This document shows positions 17,153 to 26,295 of a stretch of 47,961 nucleotides of DNA, piece by piece. The position numbers and the translations under genes were made by a program. The DNA is from NVTR01 sp036479015 (GTDB taxonomy: Bacteria > Pseudomonadota > Alphaproteobacteria > Rhodobacterales > Rhodobacteraceae). Where the stretch lies: assembly GCA_036479015.1 (NCBI GenBank), contig JAZGFB010000062.1, positions 1-47,961 of the forward strand, in the 5' to 3' direction. The notes beneath the pieces are model-generated. The model did no database searches, had not been told where the DNA came from, and saw nothing but the letters and a program-made list of their open reading frames with translations. Positions within the stretch are counted from its first letter, which is position 1; every line of letters starts with the position of its first letter.

Positions 17153-17800
17153 ATGAAACTTGAATTCCCCCAGGCAGAAATGTCCGAATCCGCCCTAGAA
17201 CAGGGCCGCCTGCTGTTTGCCCGTGGCACAGAATTTCTAAAAGGCGTGGTGGCAATGGATGGCCTGCCCGCCGCTGACCGGCTGGAAGTATGCTTTGCCG
17301 GGCGCTCAAATGTTGGCAAATCCAGCCTGATCAACGCCCTTACCGGGCGTAAAAACCTGGCCCGCGCCTCCAACACACCCGGTCGCACCCAGGAAATTAA
17401 CTTTTTTACCGCTTCAGAAGAACTCTACGTGGTTGACCTGCCCGGATATGGCTATGCCAATGCCCCGGTTAATGTCGTTGAAAAATGGCAGCGGCTTTTA
17501 CAAAATTACCTGTCAGGGCGTCAAACCCTGCGCCGGGTATTTGTGCTGATAGATGCGCGCCACGGCGTCAAACAGGTGGATCAGGACATTATGAACCTGC
17601 TTGATAAATCCGCCGTCACCTTTCAGGCCGTGCTGACCAAGACCGACAAAGTCAAACCTGCCGATCTTGAAAAAAACTTGGCCCAAACCCGCGCCGCCCT
17701 GGCAAAACACCCAACCGCTTACCCGGAAATTGTGCTGACATCGGCTGAAAAAGCCCAGGGCATCACCACGTTGCGCGCCATCATCGCCGGGCTTGAATAG
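17153..17800 (+). CDS. yihA: Ribosome biogenesis GTP-binding protein YihA/YsxC/EngB
   Basis: 215 residues. All GTPase motifs are present: G1 GRSNVGKSS, G2 TPGRTQEINFF, G3 DLPGYGYA, G4 TKTDK and G5 TSAEKAQG. Family members act in assembly of the large ribosomal subunit. The start follows the MOSC stop with one base between, so it is translated from the yidC operon. An 83-nt gap separates it from argB. Confidence 0.95.
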   Translation: MKLEFPQAEMSESALEQGRLLFARGTEFLKGVVAMDGLPAADRLEVCFAGRSNVGKSSLINALTGRKNLARASNTPGRTQEINFFTASEELYVVDLPGYGYANAPVNVVEKWQRLLQNYLSGRQTLRRVFVLIDARHGVKQVDQDIMNLLDKSAVTFQAVLTKTDKVKPADLEKNLAQTRAALAKHPTAYPEIVLTSAEKAQGITTLRAIIAGLE

Positions 17801-17883
17801 CCCCGGCCATCCGCCCTTGGCAGACCCGCCCGTTCAGGATACTTAGGTCACCCAAAGCCCTGCAACAAAAAGATTATACCACC

Positions 17884-18729
17884 ATGAACCGCGACTGGAT
17901 CGCCACAGCCCGAACCCTGTCCCAAGCGCTGCCCTACTTGCAGCGCTATGACGGCGCGACCGTGGTTATCAAACTGGGCGGCCATGCCATGGGCAGCGAC
18001 AGCGCCATGGAAAGCTTTGCCCGCGACGTGGTGCTGATGCAGCAGGTTGGCTTGAACCCGGTGATCGTCCATGGCGGCGGGCCGATGATCAACGCCATGC
18101 TCGATAAGCTGAAGATCAAATCTGAATTTGTCGACGGTAAACGCGTCACAGATGCTGCCACCATGGAAGTGGTTGAAATGGTGCTGTCGGGCACAGTCAA
18201 CAAACGCATTGTCCAGGCGGTGAATGCCCAGGGCGGTCAGGCCATCGGCCTGTCCGGTAAGGACGCCAGCCTGATGCAATGCGAAATGGCTGACGAAAAA
18301 CTTGGCTTTGTCGGCAAGCCTACCAAAATTAGCCCGCAATCCCTGCGCCACCATGCAGGGGCCGGAATTATCCCGATCATTGCCCCGATCGGGTTTGGCG
18401 AAAACGGCGAAACCTTCAACGTCAATGGTGACACTGCCGCCGGCGCAATCGCTGCCGCCCTAAAGGCAGACCGCCTGCTACTGCTCACCGATGTTGCGGG
18501 CGTCAAAGACACGCAAGGCACCGTCTTGACCGACCTTAAAGCCGCCCAAATATCGGCACTAACAGATGACGGCACCATATCAGGCGGCATGATCCCAAAA
18601 ACCGAAACCGCCCTGCAGGCGCTGGACGGCGGCGTGCGGGCTGTGGTTATCCTGGACGGGCGCGCGCCAAACGCCTGTTTGCTGGAACTGTTCACAGAAC
18701 ATGGCGCAGGCTCACTGATCCGCGCCTAA
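17884..18729 (+). CDS. argB: Acetylglutamate kinase
   Basis: 281 residues. The enzyme phosphorylates N-acetyl-L-glutamate with ATP, second step of arginine synthesis. Motifs are VVIKLGGHAMG (about 27-37), VIVHGGGPMINAML (about 60-73), FVDGKRVTD, NVNGDTAAGAIAAAL, LLLTDVAGVKD and SGGMIPKTETAL. The long N-terminal helix before the kinase core (TARTLSQALPYLQRYDG) is typical of arginine-inhibited hexameric forms, so feedback inhibition by arginine is likely. No other arg genes lie in the window. Confidence 0.96.
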   Translation: MNRDWIATARTLSQALPYLQRYDGATVVIKLGGHAMGSDSAMESFARDVVLMQQVGLNPVIVHGGGPMINAMLDKLKIKSEFVDGKRVTDAATMEVVEMVLSGTVNKRIVQAVNAQGGQAIGLSGKDASLMQCEMADEKLGFVGKPTKISPQSLRHHAGAGIIPIIAPIGFGENGETFNVNGDTAAGAIAAALKADRLLLLTDVAGVKDTQGTVLTDLKAAQISALTDDGTISGGMIPKTETALQALDGGVRAVVILDGRAPNACLLELFTEHGAGSLIRA

Positions 18730-18785
18730 ATCACAGTTTCGTGGCCCAGCTTGCCGCGGCCCCCGGTTAACTATAATTCTAAGCC

Positions 18786-19580
18786 ATGGAAAATGAGCTC
18801 ACATACCGCCTTGGTTTCTTTCTGGTGCTGTACCTGCTGTTTGCCGGGCTGGAAACGCTTTGGCCAAGACGCAAACGCACCCAAACCCGCGCGCGGCGTT
18901 GGGTCGCCAATTGGGGCCTGATCATCATCGATTCTGTGGCCTTACGCGCCTTCGCGGTATTGCTGCCCCTGCTGGCCGTTGGCGCGGCCCTGGACGCAGG
19001 CCAAAAACAAATTGGCCTGTTCAATATCCTCAACTGGAACCCCTGGGTAGAAGCCATACTTGTGATCTTACTGCTGGATGTGGCGATCTGGTTTCAACAC
19101 CTGATAACCCATAAAATCCCGATCCTTTGGCGGCTGCACAGGGTGCATCATTCTGACCGGGACATGGATGTCACCACCGCAATCCGCTTTCATCCGGTTG
19201 AAATATTACTGTCGATGCTGCTGAAAATTGGCCTGGTTTACACGCTTGGCCCGGCGGCTTGGGCAGTGGTGGCGTTCGAAATAATTCTGAACGGAACCGC
19301 AATGTTCAACCACGCCAATATCAAACTGTCACCGGGCCTTGATCGCATTGTGCGTCTGGTGATGGTTACGCCCGACATGCACCGCATCCACCATTCCGAC
19401 AAACGCCATGAACATGACAGCAACTACGGGTTTTCCCTTAGCATCTGGGACAGGTTGTTCCGGACATATAATGCCGATGTTGACGGCGGCGACGCTGCAA
19501 TCAAAATAGGCCTGCACTGGCAAGATGATGCACCGGCGCGACTGGGCTGGGCATTGATGCTGCCGTTTCGCAAAAAATAA
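18786..19580 (+). CDS. Fatty acid hydroxylase/sterol desaturase superfamily membrane protein
   Basis: 264 residues with hydrophobic segments at about 8-20, 45-65, 82-100 and 140-160. The di-iron histidine clusters are complete: HLITHK (near 107), HRVHHSDRDMD (near 118-128), FNHANIKL and MHRIHHSDKRHEHDSNYG (near 200-217). Enzymes of this fold hydroxylate or desaturate lipids such as fatty acids, sterols and ornithine lipids at the membrane; which one is used here cannot be decided. An ATG at 18786 follows argB by 56 bp. Confidence 0.88.
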   Translation: MENELTYRLGFFLVLYLLFAGLETLWPRRKRTQTRARRWVANWGLIIIDSVALRAFAVLLPLLAVGAALDAGQKQIGLFNILNWNPWVEAILVILLLDVAIWFQHLITHKIPILWRLHRVHHSDRDMDVTTAIRFHPVEILLSMLLKIGLVYTLGPAAWAVVAFEIILNGTAMFNHANIKLSPGLDRIVRLVMVTPDMHRIHHSDKRHEHDSNYGFSLSIWDRLFRTYNADVDGGDAAIKIGLHWQDDAPARLGWALMLPFRKK

Positions 19581-19624
19581 CCTGTAGGCTTTCGCATTTT
19601 GGTTTCTCAGTCCATGCTGGCCAC

Positions 19625-20284
19625 ATGACAGCCGCAACCCTAAAAAATATCGGTGCCGCCGCCGCAAAATACCAATTGGCGGTGCTGGGTGTTGCCCTGC
19701 CCGGGCGAAACGACCCGGTGCCAAAGGGCACCCAATCCGTCGTTCTGCTTGGGCCCAAAGAACCAGGGTTCTGGCCCTATTTCAAACAACAGCCCGAATA
19801 TCAGAACAGGTTGCCCAACCCAGTTGACCGGTGGTCTAAACGCACGGTGCCTATGCTGGCTGCAAAAACTGGTGGCACAGCGATTTACCCGTTTGGCGGC
19901 CCACCCTATGCACCTTTTATTTCCTGGGCCCAGCAATCAGCCGCCATCTGGGCATCCCCAGTTGGCCTGTTGGTGCATGCCACTGCCGGGTTGTTCGTGT
20001 CGTTTCGCGGCGCAATTGCCCTGCCCTATGCGGTGCCCGACCCCCAGCAACCCGCACAACCCTGCGCCACATGTGGCCCAAAGCCGTGCCTATCCGCCTG
20101 CCCGGCAAACGCCCTGACAGGTACTGGCTATGATCTGGCAGCCTGCCACAGCTATCTGGACACAGCACCTGGGCGTGACTGCCTTGACAATGGCTGCGCC
20201 GCGCGGCGTTCCTGCCCGGTGTCACAGACCTATGGCCGCAATCCCGAACAATCCGCCCACCATATGAAAGCCTTCCACCCATGA
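19625..20284 (+). CDS. Ferredoxin-like 4Fe-4S protein
   Basis: 219 residues. The C-terminal half holds eight cysteines: Cys147, 150, 155 and 159 in CATCGPKPCLSACP, and Cys174, 186, 191 and 197 ending in RRSCPVS. This resembles the two-cluster domain of epoxyqueuosine reductase QueG, but the cobalamin-binding N-terminal part of QueG is not recognisable and the spacing of the second set differs. The N-terminal part (about 15-130) has no clear motif. It is probably an electron-transfer protein or a divergent reductase. The stop overlaps the next start (ATGA), so it is translationally coupled to the SixA-like phosphatase. Confidence 0.7.
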   Translation: MTAATLKNIGAAAAKYQLAVLGVALPGRNDPVPKGTQSVVLLGPKEPGFWPYFKQQPEYQNRLPNPVDRWSKRTVPMLAAKTGGTAIYPFGGPPYAPFISWAQQSAAIWASPVGLLVHATAGLFVSFRGAIALPYAVPDPQQPAQPCATCGPKPCLSACPANALTGTGYDLAACHSYLDTAPGRDCLDNGCAARRSCPVSQTYGRNPEQSAHHMKAFHP

Positions 20285-20799
20285 CATTACGATTGATCCT
20301 GATGCGCCACGCTAAATCTGACTGGAATTCCCCCGCTGGCGGCGACTTTGAGCGTACGTTGAACAAGCGGGGACGCGACAGCGCAACTGCCATCGGAAAT
20401 TGGCTGGCGGCTCAGGGCCACGTCCCCGACCTTGTGCTGTGTTCCAGCGCGGCGCGCACCCAGGAAACCTGGGGCTTGGTCAAAGACGCCCTTGGCACCG
20501 GCCCACAGCTTGACCTGTCGCGCAGCCTGTACCTGGCAGCACCGGAAACCATGTTGCAACATATATCAGAGGTTCAGGATGCAAAAACCGTCATGGTGGT
20601 TGCCCACAATCCCGGCGCGGCAATTTTGGCCCAAGCCTTGGCAGACCAGCCCCCCCACCATGCAAAGTTTCAAGACTATCCAACAGCCGCCACCACGGTG
20701 TATGACTTTGATCTGGCAGGCTGGGCATCGATCAAACCCGGCGCGGGGCAGGTCATTGATTTCGCTGTACCGCGTGATCTGGCAGACAAGCCCAAATAA
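20281..20799 (+). CDS. SixA-like histidine phosphatase
   Basis: 172 residues of the histidine phosphatase superfamily. The catalytic RH motif is in LILMRHAKSDW (residues 5-15), and the second arginine follows in LCSSAARTQETW. The second histidine is in VMVVAHNPGA. SixA acts on phosphohistidine in phosphorelay or PTS proteins; whether this one does is unknown. It starts inside the stop codon of the ferredoxin-like gene, and its own stop codon touches a strong terminator. Confidence 0.88.
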   Translation: MTLRLILMRHAKSDWNSPAGGDFERTLNKRGRDSATAIGNWLAAQGHVPDLVLCSSAARTQETWGLVKDALGTGPQLDLSRSLYLAAPETMLQHISEVQDAKTVMVVAHNPGAAILAQALADQPPHHAKFQDYPTAATTVYDFDLAGWASIKPGAGQVIDFAVPRDLADKPK

Positions 20800-20828
20800 A
20801 AAGACGCCAGTGTAACCCGGCGTCTTTT
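20799..20828. terminator. Bidirectional intrinsic terminator between SixA-like gene and aapP
   Basis: AAAAGACGCC (20799-20808) pairs perfectly with GGCGTCTTTT (20819-20828) across a 10-nt loop. The A-run before and T-run after the GC stem allow termination of both convergent transcripts. Confidence 0.9.
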
Positions 20829-20850
20829 CTTACTGTAAGAACGGTTAGTT

Positions 20851-21633
20851 CTAGTGGCCCAAAATCTGACTAAGGAACAATTGAGTCCGCTCAGATTTCG
20901 GGTTGTTAAAGAACTCTTCCGGCTCATTTTGCTCAACGATCTGCCCGGCATCCATAAAGATCACCCGGTTCGCCACTTGCCGTGCGAAACCCATTTCATG
21001 GGTCACACAGATCATCGTCATGCCCTCTTCGGCAAGCTCGATCATGGTGTCCAACACTTCTTTGATCATTTCCGGGTCAAGCGCCGATGTTGGTTCATCA
21101 AACAACATAATCCGGGGCTGCATGCACAGGGACCGCGCTATGGCCACCCGCTGTTGCTGACCACCTGACAGCTGGCCAGGGTACTTGTCGGCCTGTTCCG
21201 GAATTTTCACCTTTTCCAGGAAATGCATCGCGGTTTCTTCGGCTTCCTTCTTGGGTATATTGCGAACCCAGATCGGTGCCAGCGTGCAGTTTTCCAAAAT
21301 AGACAGATGCGGAAATAGGTTGAAATGCTGAAAGCACATGCCAACCTCTGAGCGGATCGTATCAATGTTTTTCAGATCCGATGACAGTTCGGTCCCGTCA
21401 ACGATGATCTGACCTTCCTGATGTTCTTCCAATGCGTTGATGCACCGGATCAACGTCGATTTGCCAGACCCCGAAGGCCCACAAACCACGATCCGTTCAC
21501 CCCGGTTCACCGTCAGATTGATGTCCTTCAACACGTGAAAGGCACCGTACCATTTGTTCATGCTGGTGATTTGTATCGCGACTTCGTCGGACACCTGCAT
21601 TTTCGATCTATCAATTGCTTCTGCTTGAGACAT
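20851..21633 (-). CDS. aapP: Polar amino acid ABC transporter ATPase (AapP/BztD)
   Basis: 260 residues. Walker A is GPSGSGKSTLIRC (about 53-65), the ABC signature LSGGQQQRVAIARSL, Walker B IMLFDEPTSALDPE and the switch His in CVTHEMGFAR. The extended N-terminus is typical of the Aap/Bzt subgroup. It energises the AapQ/AapM permease for uptake of glutamate, glutamine, aspartate and related amino acids. It is the last gene of aapJQMP, 19 bp after aapM, and ends at a bidirectional terminator. Confidence 0.93.
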   Translation of the reverse strand: MSQAEAIDRSKMQVSDEVAIQITSMNKWYGAFHVLKDINLTVNRGERIVVCGPSGSGKSTLIRCINALEEHQEGQIIVDGTELSSDLKNIDTIRSEVGMCFQHFNLFPHLSILENCTLAPIWVRNIPKKEAEETAMHFLEKVKIPEQADKYPGQLSGGQQQRVAIARSLCMQPRIMLFDEPTSALDPEMIKEVLDTMIELAEEGMTMICVTHEMGFARQVANRVIFMDAGQIVEQNEPEEFFNNPKSERTQLFLSQILGH

Positions 21634-21652
21634 AGTAATGCTCCCTTAAACT

Positions 21653-22951
21653 TTAGTGTCCGGTCTTAAGCTTGCGCTCAAGATACATGGAATAGCGTGA
21701 CATTGAAAAACAGACGATGAAAAACAACAACGCCACAAAGCCATAAAGCTCCCAGACGATACCGTTCCATTCCTGATTGGCACGAATTGAATTTGTCAGC
21801 CCGATGGGGTCCAACAGGCCAATGATCGACACAAGCGTTGTGTCTTTGAACAGACCAATGAAGTTGCTGACAATATTCGGGATAGAGATTTTCAAAGCCT
21901 GCGGCATGATGATCAACCGCGTCGCTTTCCAGAAATCCAAGCCCAGCGCATCTGCTGCCTCATATTGACCCGTGGGAATAGCCGCCAGGCCACCGCGGAT
22001 CACCTCGGCCATATAGGCCGATGCAAACAGCGTCACCATGATCATGACACGCAGCACCAGATCAAAACTGGTGCCAGGGGGCATGAAATAGTTCAGCAAG
22101 GTTGACGCCACAAACAACAGCGTGATCAGTGGAACACCGCGAATAAACTCAATGAACCCAACGCAGATTGTTTTCACCACAAACAGGCTGGATTGCCTGC
22201 CAAGTGCCAACAAAATACCGATGGGTAATGACAGCGATATCCCCACAATCCCGATCAGAACCGACAGGGTAAACCCACCCAGTTGGTCACTAGAGACAGT
22301 TTCAATGCCCATAGGGATGATATTTTGCAATACTTCAGCAAATGGGCCCGCAAGAAGCAGCCACCATATGACCGGCAGAACCATTGCCGCGATTATTGCC
22401 CCCAATGCACCAATGGCAGCTGGCAACAGCGCCGATGCAAAATAGGCAATCGCAAAGCCCAAATAGACACTGATCGGAAACCAGACGGATCCGCCCCAGA
22501 CCAGCCAGAACATCAGCCCAGGGTAAAGTGCTGTGAAAATCAGCATTTTACGGGGCAGTTTTTCGAATAGTACCGGCCCCAGCGCAGCCCCTAATAGTAT
22601 AAACGCCAGAATTGGCCGCCAATATAGCTCTTTAGGGTAAAACCCAAACAGCAGCTGATTATAGCGCTCATTGATAACGGCCCAACAGGCGCCTTCAGTT
22701 CCTTCCCCATAGGTGTGGGCAATAGCTTCACGGCATTCCCTTAGTGAACTGGCAGTCCAGCTGGACTGAAACATCCAAGGCAATACAAAGCTGAGAAATT
22801 GGTAAACAAAGAAAAGTGCAAGAAGTGTTAGCAAACTGCTCCAAACGCTAGAAAACAGGTTCTCACGAGCCCATTTTAAAGCCCCGGTTTGCCCAGCAGG
22901 TGCGGGCTTTTCGCCAAGCATTTCGGTGCGGACATATGAAATATCTGACAT
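21653..22951 (-). CDS. aapM: General L-amino acid ABC transporter permease (AapM/BztC)
   Basis: 432 residues, the long permease of this subfamily. A hydrophobic segment near 37-57 is followed by a large extracytoplasmic insert (WTASSLRECREAIAHTYG then GACWAVINERYN) and several helices. The C-terminal half has the permease core with the ATPase-contacting EAA loop in YMAEVIRGGLAAIPTGQYEAADALGLDF (split for reading). It pairs with AapQ to form the membrane channel. One base separates it from aapQ upstream. Confidence 0.92.
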   Translation of the reverse strand: MSDISYVRTEMLGEKPAPAGQTGALKWARENLFSSVWSSLLTLLALFFVYQFLSFVLPWMFQSSWTASSLRECREAIAHTYGEGTEGACWAVINERYNQLLFGFYPKELYWRPILAFILLGAALGPVLFEKLPRKMLIFTALYPGLMFWLVWGGSVWFPISVYLGFAIAYFASALLPAAIGALGAIIAAMVLPVIWWLLLAGPFAEVLQNIIPMGIETVSSDQLGGFTLSVLIGIVGISLSLPIGILLALGRQSSLFVVKTICVGFIEFIRGVPLITLLFVASTLLNYFMPPGTSFDLVLRVMIMVTLFASAYMAEVIRGGLAAIPTGQYEAADALGLDFWKATRLIIMPQALKISIPNIVSNFIGLFKDTTLVSIIGLLDPIGLTNSIRANQEWNGIVWELYGFVALLFFIVCFSMSRYSMYLERKLKTGH

Positions 22952-22952
22952 T

Positions 22953-24173
22953 CTACCGCTCCCTCATTTTAATTTTTTCATTGTACCAGTTCATTAAGAT
23001 CGAAACCGTGATCGAAATGCTCAGATAACAGGCCATCAGAACAATCAAACTTTCCATCTCTCGTCCGGTTTGATTTAGGGTAATCCCCCCCAGTGTCCCA
23101 GTGATGTCCATATACCCCACGGCCGCAGCCAATGACGTGTTCTTGGTCAAGTTAAGGTACTGGGAAATCAATGGCGGGATAATTACCCGCAATGCCTGCG
23201 GTAGAACTACTAGTGACATTGTCCGACCGGGCTGTAAGCCAAGTGCAAACGCAGCCTCTGTTTGGCCTTTAGATACCGCCTGAATACCGGCGCGTACCGC
23301 TTCGGCAATGAAGGCTGCTGTATAAAGCGACAAAGCCAGCCAAAGCGATATCAACGACATTCTGATCACATAGCCGCCGCCGAACCGAAACCTTTCCATC
23401 ACTGGATATTCCAGGGTTATAGGCCGACCCATCACATAAAACGCGGCCAAAGCCGGAATGAAGAACAGGCCAAGCTTGATCCAGAAATTCGGGAGTACCT
23501 GACCAGTTTTTTCCTGGCGTGCCTTTGACCAACGGCCAAAAAACCACATCGCCACAAGTGACAGTAGAAAAACTATCCACACAACATTTGAACCCTCGCC
23601 AAAAATTGGGCTGGGGGTAAATATGCCGGCATTGGTCGGGGCAACTGAACCCCATAATATCAAACTAGATTCAGGGTCTGTGCCGCGAAATGTTGATATC
23701 TTGGGAAGATTTTCGATAAGAACGGCATTGGCCAAAACGATCCACAGCAAAACCGGAACGTTCCGGAATATTTCGATATAAACTGTCATCAACTTGGCAA
23801 TGACCCAGTTATTGGACAGGCGCAAAACGCCAACTGAAACACCAATAATTGTCGCCGTGATACAGCCCAGAACCGCAACAAGCAGGGTGTTTAATATCCC
23901 CACCAAAGCCGCCCGGCCATGTGACATCTGATTGTCATACTCAATCAGCTTTTGATTAATGTCATAGCCTGCGGGTTGTGACAAAAAGCCAAACCCCAGC
24001 GGCTTGCCCAATGCAGCCAGATTGCTGGCAGCGTTGCTCAGCAACCACCCGACGCCAAGCATAAACAGTATCAACGTGATGGTCTGAATGGTCATCGAAC
24101 GGTATCTTGAATCGTATAACAGCATACTCAACCGAAATACCGGCTGGTTGCCCACTTGGTCTGCCATAGACAT
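22953..24173 (-). CDS. aapQ: General L-amino acid ABC transporter permease (AapQ/BztB)
   Basis: 406 residues with about eight membrane segments. The conserved EAA loop is AFIAEAVRAGIQAVSKGQTEAAFALGL (split for reading: AFIAEAVRAGIQAVSK, then GQTEAAFALGL), followed by LVVLPQALRVIIPPL. IEIFRNVPVLLWIVL marks the central helix pair. It forms the channel with AapM. It is separated from aapJ by a 146-nt gap with a strong hairpin, which probably lowers its expression relative to the binding protein. Confidence 0.92.
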   Translation of the reverse strand: MSMADQVGNQPVFRLSMLLYDSRYRSMTIQTITLILFMLGVGWLLSNAASNLAALGKPLGFGFLSQPAGYDINQKLIEYDNQMSHGRAALVGILNTLLVAVLGCITATIIGVSVGVLRLSNNWVIAKLMTVYIEIFRNVPVLLWIVLANAVLIENLPKISTFRGTDPESSLILWGSVAPTNAGIFTPSPIFGEGSNVVWIVFLLSLVAMWFFGRWSKARQEKTGQVLPNFWIKLGLFFIPALAAFYVMGRPITLEYPVMERFRFGGGYVIRMSLISLWLALSLYTAAFIAEAVRAGIQAVSKGQTEAAFALGLQPGRTMSLVVLPQALRVIIPPLISQYLNLTKNTSLAAAVGYMDITGTLGGITLNQTGREMESLIVLMACYLSISITVSILMNWYNEKIKMRER

Positions 24174-24277
24174 GGCGTACCCCCTGTTTCTGGTTAAATG
24201 TGTGAAGCGTCTAGGTGCGAAACGGTTTTCCGTTTCTGCGCGCTGTCATCACGTACCTTGATTGTTGGTCAAAATGA

Positions 24278-24305
24278 TTGGGGCGCACCAATTGGCGCGC
24301 CCCAA
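24278..24305 (-). promoter_or_regulatory. Intercistronic hairpin between aapJ and aapQ
   Basis: TTGGGGCGC (24278-24286) pairs with GCGCCCCAA (24297-24305) around a 10-nt loop. It lies just after the aapJ stop. Read on the minus strand it is not followed by a continuous T-run, so it looks more like an mRNA-stabilising or partial-termination element than a full terminator. Such hairpins are common between binding-protein and permease genes. Confidence 0.7.
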
Positions 24306-24319
24306 AAAATTTGTTCAGA

Positions 24320-25336
24320 TCAACGGAACGGAGGCGAATAGATCAGCCCGCCATTTGTCCACTGCGCGTTCAACCCACGTGCAAGCCCGATCGACGTATT
24401 TTCACCGAGATGTGTTTCGAATATCTCGCCGTAGTTACCATTTACGGCAATCACGTTCTTGGCCCAATCGCCTTCAAGACCCAGCATCGCACCCAGTGCA
24501 CCTTCGGTGCCCAGCAGACGGTTGATTTCCGGGCTGTTGGTGCCGTTGGACATTTCGGCCAGGTTGGCTTTGGTCACGCCCAGCTCTTCAGCAGAGATAA
24601 GTGCATTCAAAGTCCAACGAACGATGTCAGACCATTGGTCGTCGCCATGGCGCACAACCGGACCCAGAGGTTCTTTTGACACAATTTCCGGCAGGATCAC
24701 GTGATCAGCCGGGTTTTCAAACGTCGCACGCGCAGATGCAAGTGCAGAGGCATCCGTTGTGTACACGTCACAGGCACCGGCCAGATAGTTCTGCTGGTTC
24801 TCTGTGTTTGTATCAAATGGCACTGGTTCATAGCTCATGCCGTTGGAACGGAAAAAGTCAGCCAGGTTCAGCTCGGTTGTCGTACCGGTCTGAATACAAA
24901 CTGTTGCACCATCAATTTCTTTAGCTGATGTCACACCCAAAGACTTTTTGACCATGAAACCCTGACCATCATAGTAGTTCACACCAACAAATGTGAGCTT
25001 CAGATCAACGTCGCGTGAAAATGTCCAAGTGGTGTTACGTGCCAGCAGATCAATTTCACCAGAAGCAAGCGCTGTAAAGCGTGTCTTGCTGGTCAAAGGA
25101 ACGTACTTAACAGCGTCTGAGTCCCCAAGAACCGCAGCCGCAACAGCCCGGCAGATATCAACATCAAAGCCAACCCATTTGCCGCTGGCATCCGGCGCGG
25201 CAAAACCAACCACACCAGTGTTAACACCACAGGCAAGTTCGCCTTTGGCTTTCACGTCATCAAGAGTGCCCGCAGATGCAAGACCCGCAGCCAATCCGGC
25301 GGCCGTTAGCGCGCCAAAAAATGTCGTTTTTTTCAT
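24320..25336 (-). CDS. aapJ: Amino acid ABC transporter periplasmic binding protein (AapJ/BztA)
   Basis: 338 residues with an N-terminal Sec signal (KKTTFFGALTAAGLAAGLASAG, cleavage near residue 22). The family 3 solute-binding fold follows: LACGVNTGVVGFAAPD, then WVGFDVDICRAVAAAVLGD, then TSKTRFTALASGEIDLLARNTTWTFSRD (split for reading). The conserved Arg and Asp/Glu positions bind the alpha-amino and carboxyl groups of the ligand. It captures glutamate/glutamine/aspartate-type amino acids in the periplasm. A good Shine-Dalgarno (GGAAGAGG) precedes the ATG. It is the first gene of the operon. Confidence 0.95.
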   Translation of the reverse strand: MKKTTFFGALTAAGLAAGLASAGTLDDVKAKGELACGVNTGVVGFAAPDASGKWVGFDVDICRAVAAAVLGDSDAVKYVPLTSKTRFTALASGEIDLLARNTTWTFSRDVDLKLTFVGVNYYDGQGFMVKKSLGVTSAKEIDGATVCIQTGTTTELNLADFFRSNGMSYEPVPFDTNTENQQNYLAGACDVYTTDASALASARATFENPADHVILPEIVSKEPLGPVVRHGDDQWSDIVRWTLNALISAEELGVTKANLAEMSNGTNSPEINRLLGTEGALGAMLGLEGDWAKNVIAVNGNYGEIFETHLGENTSIGLARGLNAQWTNGGLIYSPPFR

Positions 25337-25377
25337 TATTACCTCTTCCTGATTTTCTACCCATTACAGGCAGCTCG

Positions 25378-25397
25378 CCCAACCCTTTCAGGTTGGG
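25378..25397 (-). promoter_or_regulatory. 5' leader hairpin upstream of aapJ
   Basis: CCCAACC (25378-25384) and GGTTGGG (25391-25397) form a perfect 7-bp stem with a 6-nt loop, about 42-61 nt before the aapJ start. Further upstream GATTCG-TTG-CGAATC (25447-25461) is a second short perfect palindrome that could be an operator. No consensus promoter was clear in the 206-bp gap. Confidence 0.4.
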
Positions 25398-25542
25398 AGC
25401 GATTTGTTTAAGGGGGTGGTCCCCTTCATAACAACGATACTGCGAGGATTCGTTGCGAATCGTCAAGTGTTTGATCGCAAACTTTAATTGTTGACCTTAC
25501 GTAAATACTAAAATCTGCACAAAATGCTAAGATATTAGAAAC

Positions 25543-26259
25543 TCATGCTTTTCGCTGAACAAGCCGAATGAATGTCTCGGCATGGTAAAACGCTTTTCTC
25601 TTGATGGCTTCCTGCGCACAGGCTTCTTCGTCTTCACCCCATTGGTCCTGCTGCCAGATTTCATCCACCCGGGACAGCAGCCAAATTTCTTTGGGCGATG
25701 CGAACGAATGTAGGGTGGCAAACGCCAGTATCAATGACCCCGTCAGCGCCACCAGATCGTGAAACCCGGCAAGTTCAAAGCCAGACAGATCATGCACCAT
25801 GGCCGCCAGCTTTGCCGTCGCCTCTTGTGACTGGGGAATGTGCATAACACCGACGCGGGGCACAAGCCGAACGTCCAAAGTGTCCGCCGCCCACTTCAGC
25901 ACCGGATCCCATGCCAGGTTTTGCCGGGCCACCAGCTCGCCGGGGGTGTCGGCCCGGTAGCATAATAAATCTGAATCGCCATATGCCGCCAGCATATCTG
26001 CGACATCGGCTTTCTGAGCGATAACCTTGTCGATCGCTGAATTTGCGGTTTTGGTAAACGGCATTGTCTCTGGCTTGATCAGCTCGGACTGGGCGCGCCA
26101 TTCCTTGGCAATTGCAGTCGCCAGATCGCGGGTTGGCACGATCAGCCTGGACTGTGCAGGGGTGTTTAAGGGGCGCTCATCCAGATGCACCTCAAAGCCT
26201 TGGTCCAGCGTCTGGACAGTGACCTTATCCCAAAACCGCTTGTTATTTTTCCAGCTCAT
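25543..26259 (-). CDS. ATP12-family F1-ATPase assembly chaperone
   Basis: 238 residues. The family pattern is complete: an N-terminal WKNNKRFWDKVTV, then VHLDERPLNTPAQSRLIVP, then AIAKEWRAQSELIKPETMPFTKTANSAID (split for reading). DLLCYRADTPGELVARQNLAWDPVLKWA follows, and the C-terminal part contains KEIWLLSRVDEIWQQDQWGEDEEA. ATP12 binds the F1 alpha subunit and prevents aggregation before assembly; it is conserved in alphaproteobacteria and mitochondria. It follows the RluA gene by 36 bp on the same strand and may be its operon partner. Confidence 0.93.
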   Translation of the reverse strand: MSWKNNKRFWDKVTVQTLDQGFEVHLDERPLNTPAQSRLIVPTRDLATAIAKEWRAQSELIKPETMPFTKTANSAIDKVIAQKADVADMLAAYGDSDLLCYRADTPGELVARQNLAWDPVLKWAADTLDVRLVPRVGVMHIPQSQEATAKLAAMVHDLSGFELAGFHDLVALTGSLILAFATLHSFASPKEIWLLSRVDEIWQQDQWGEDEEACAQEAIKRKAFYHAETFIRLVQRKA

Positions 26260-26295
26260 ATCAGAAATATTGTGACTGTTGCTGGTGTATCCCCG

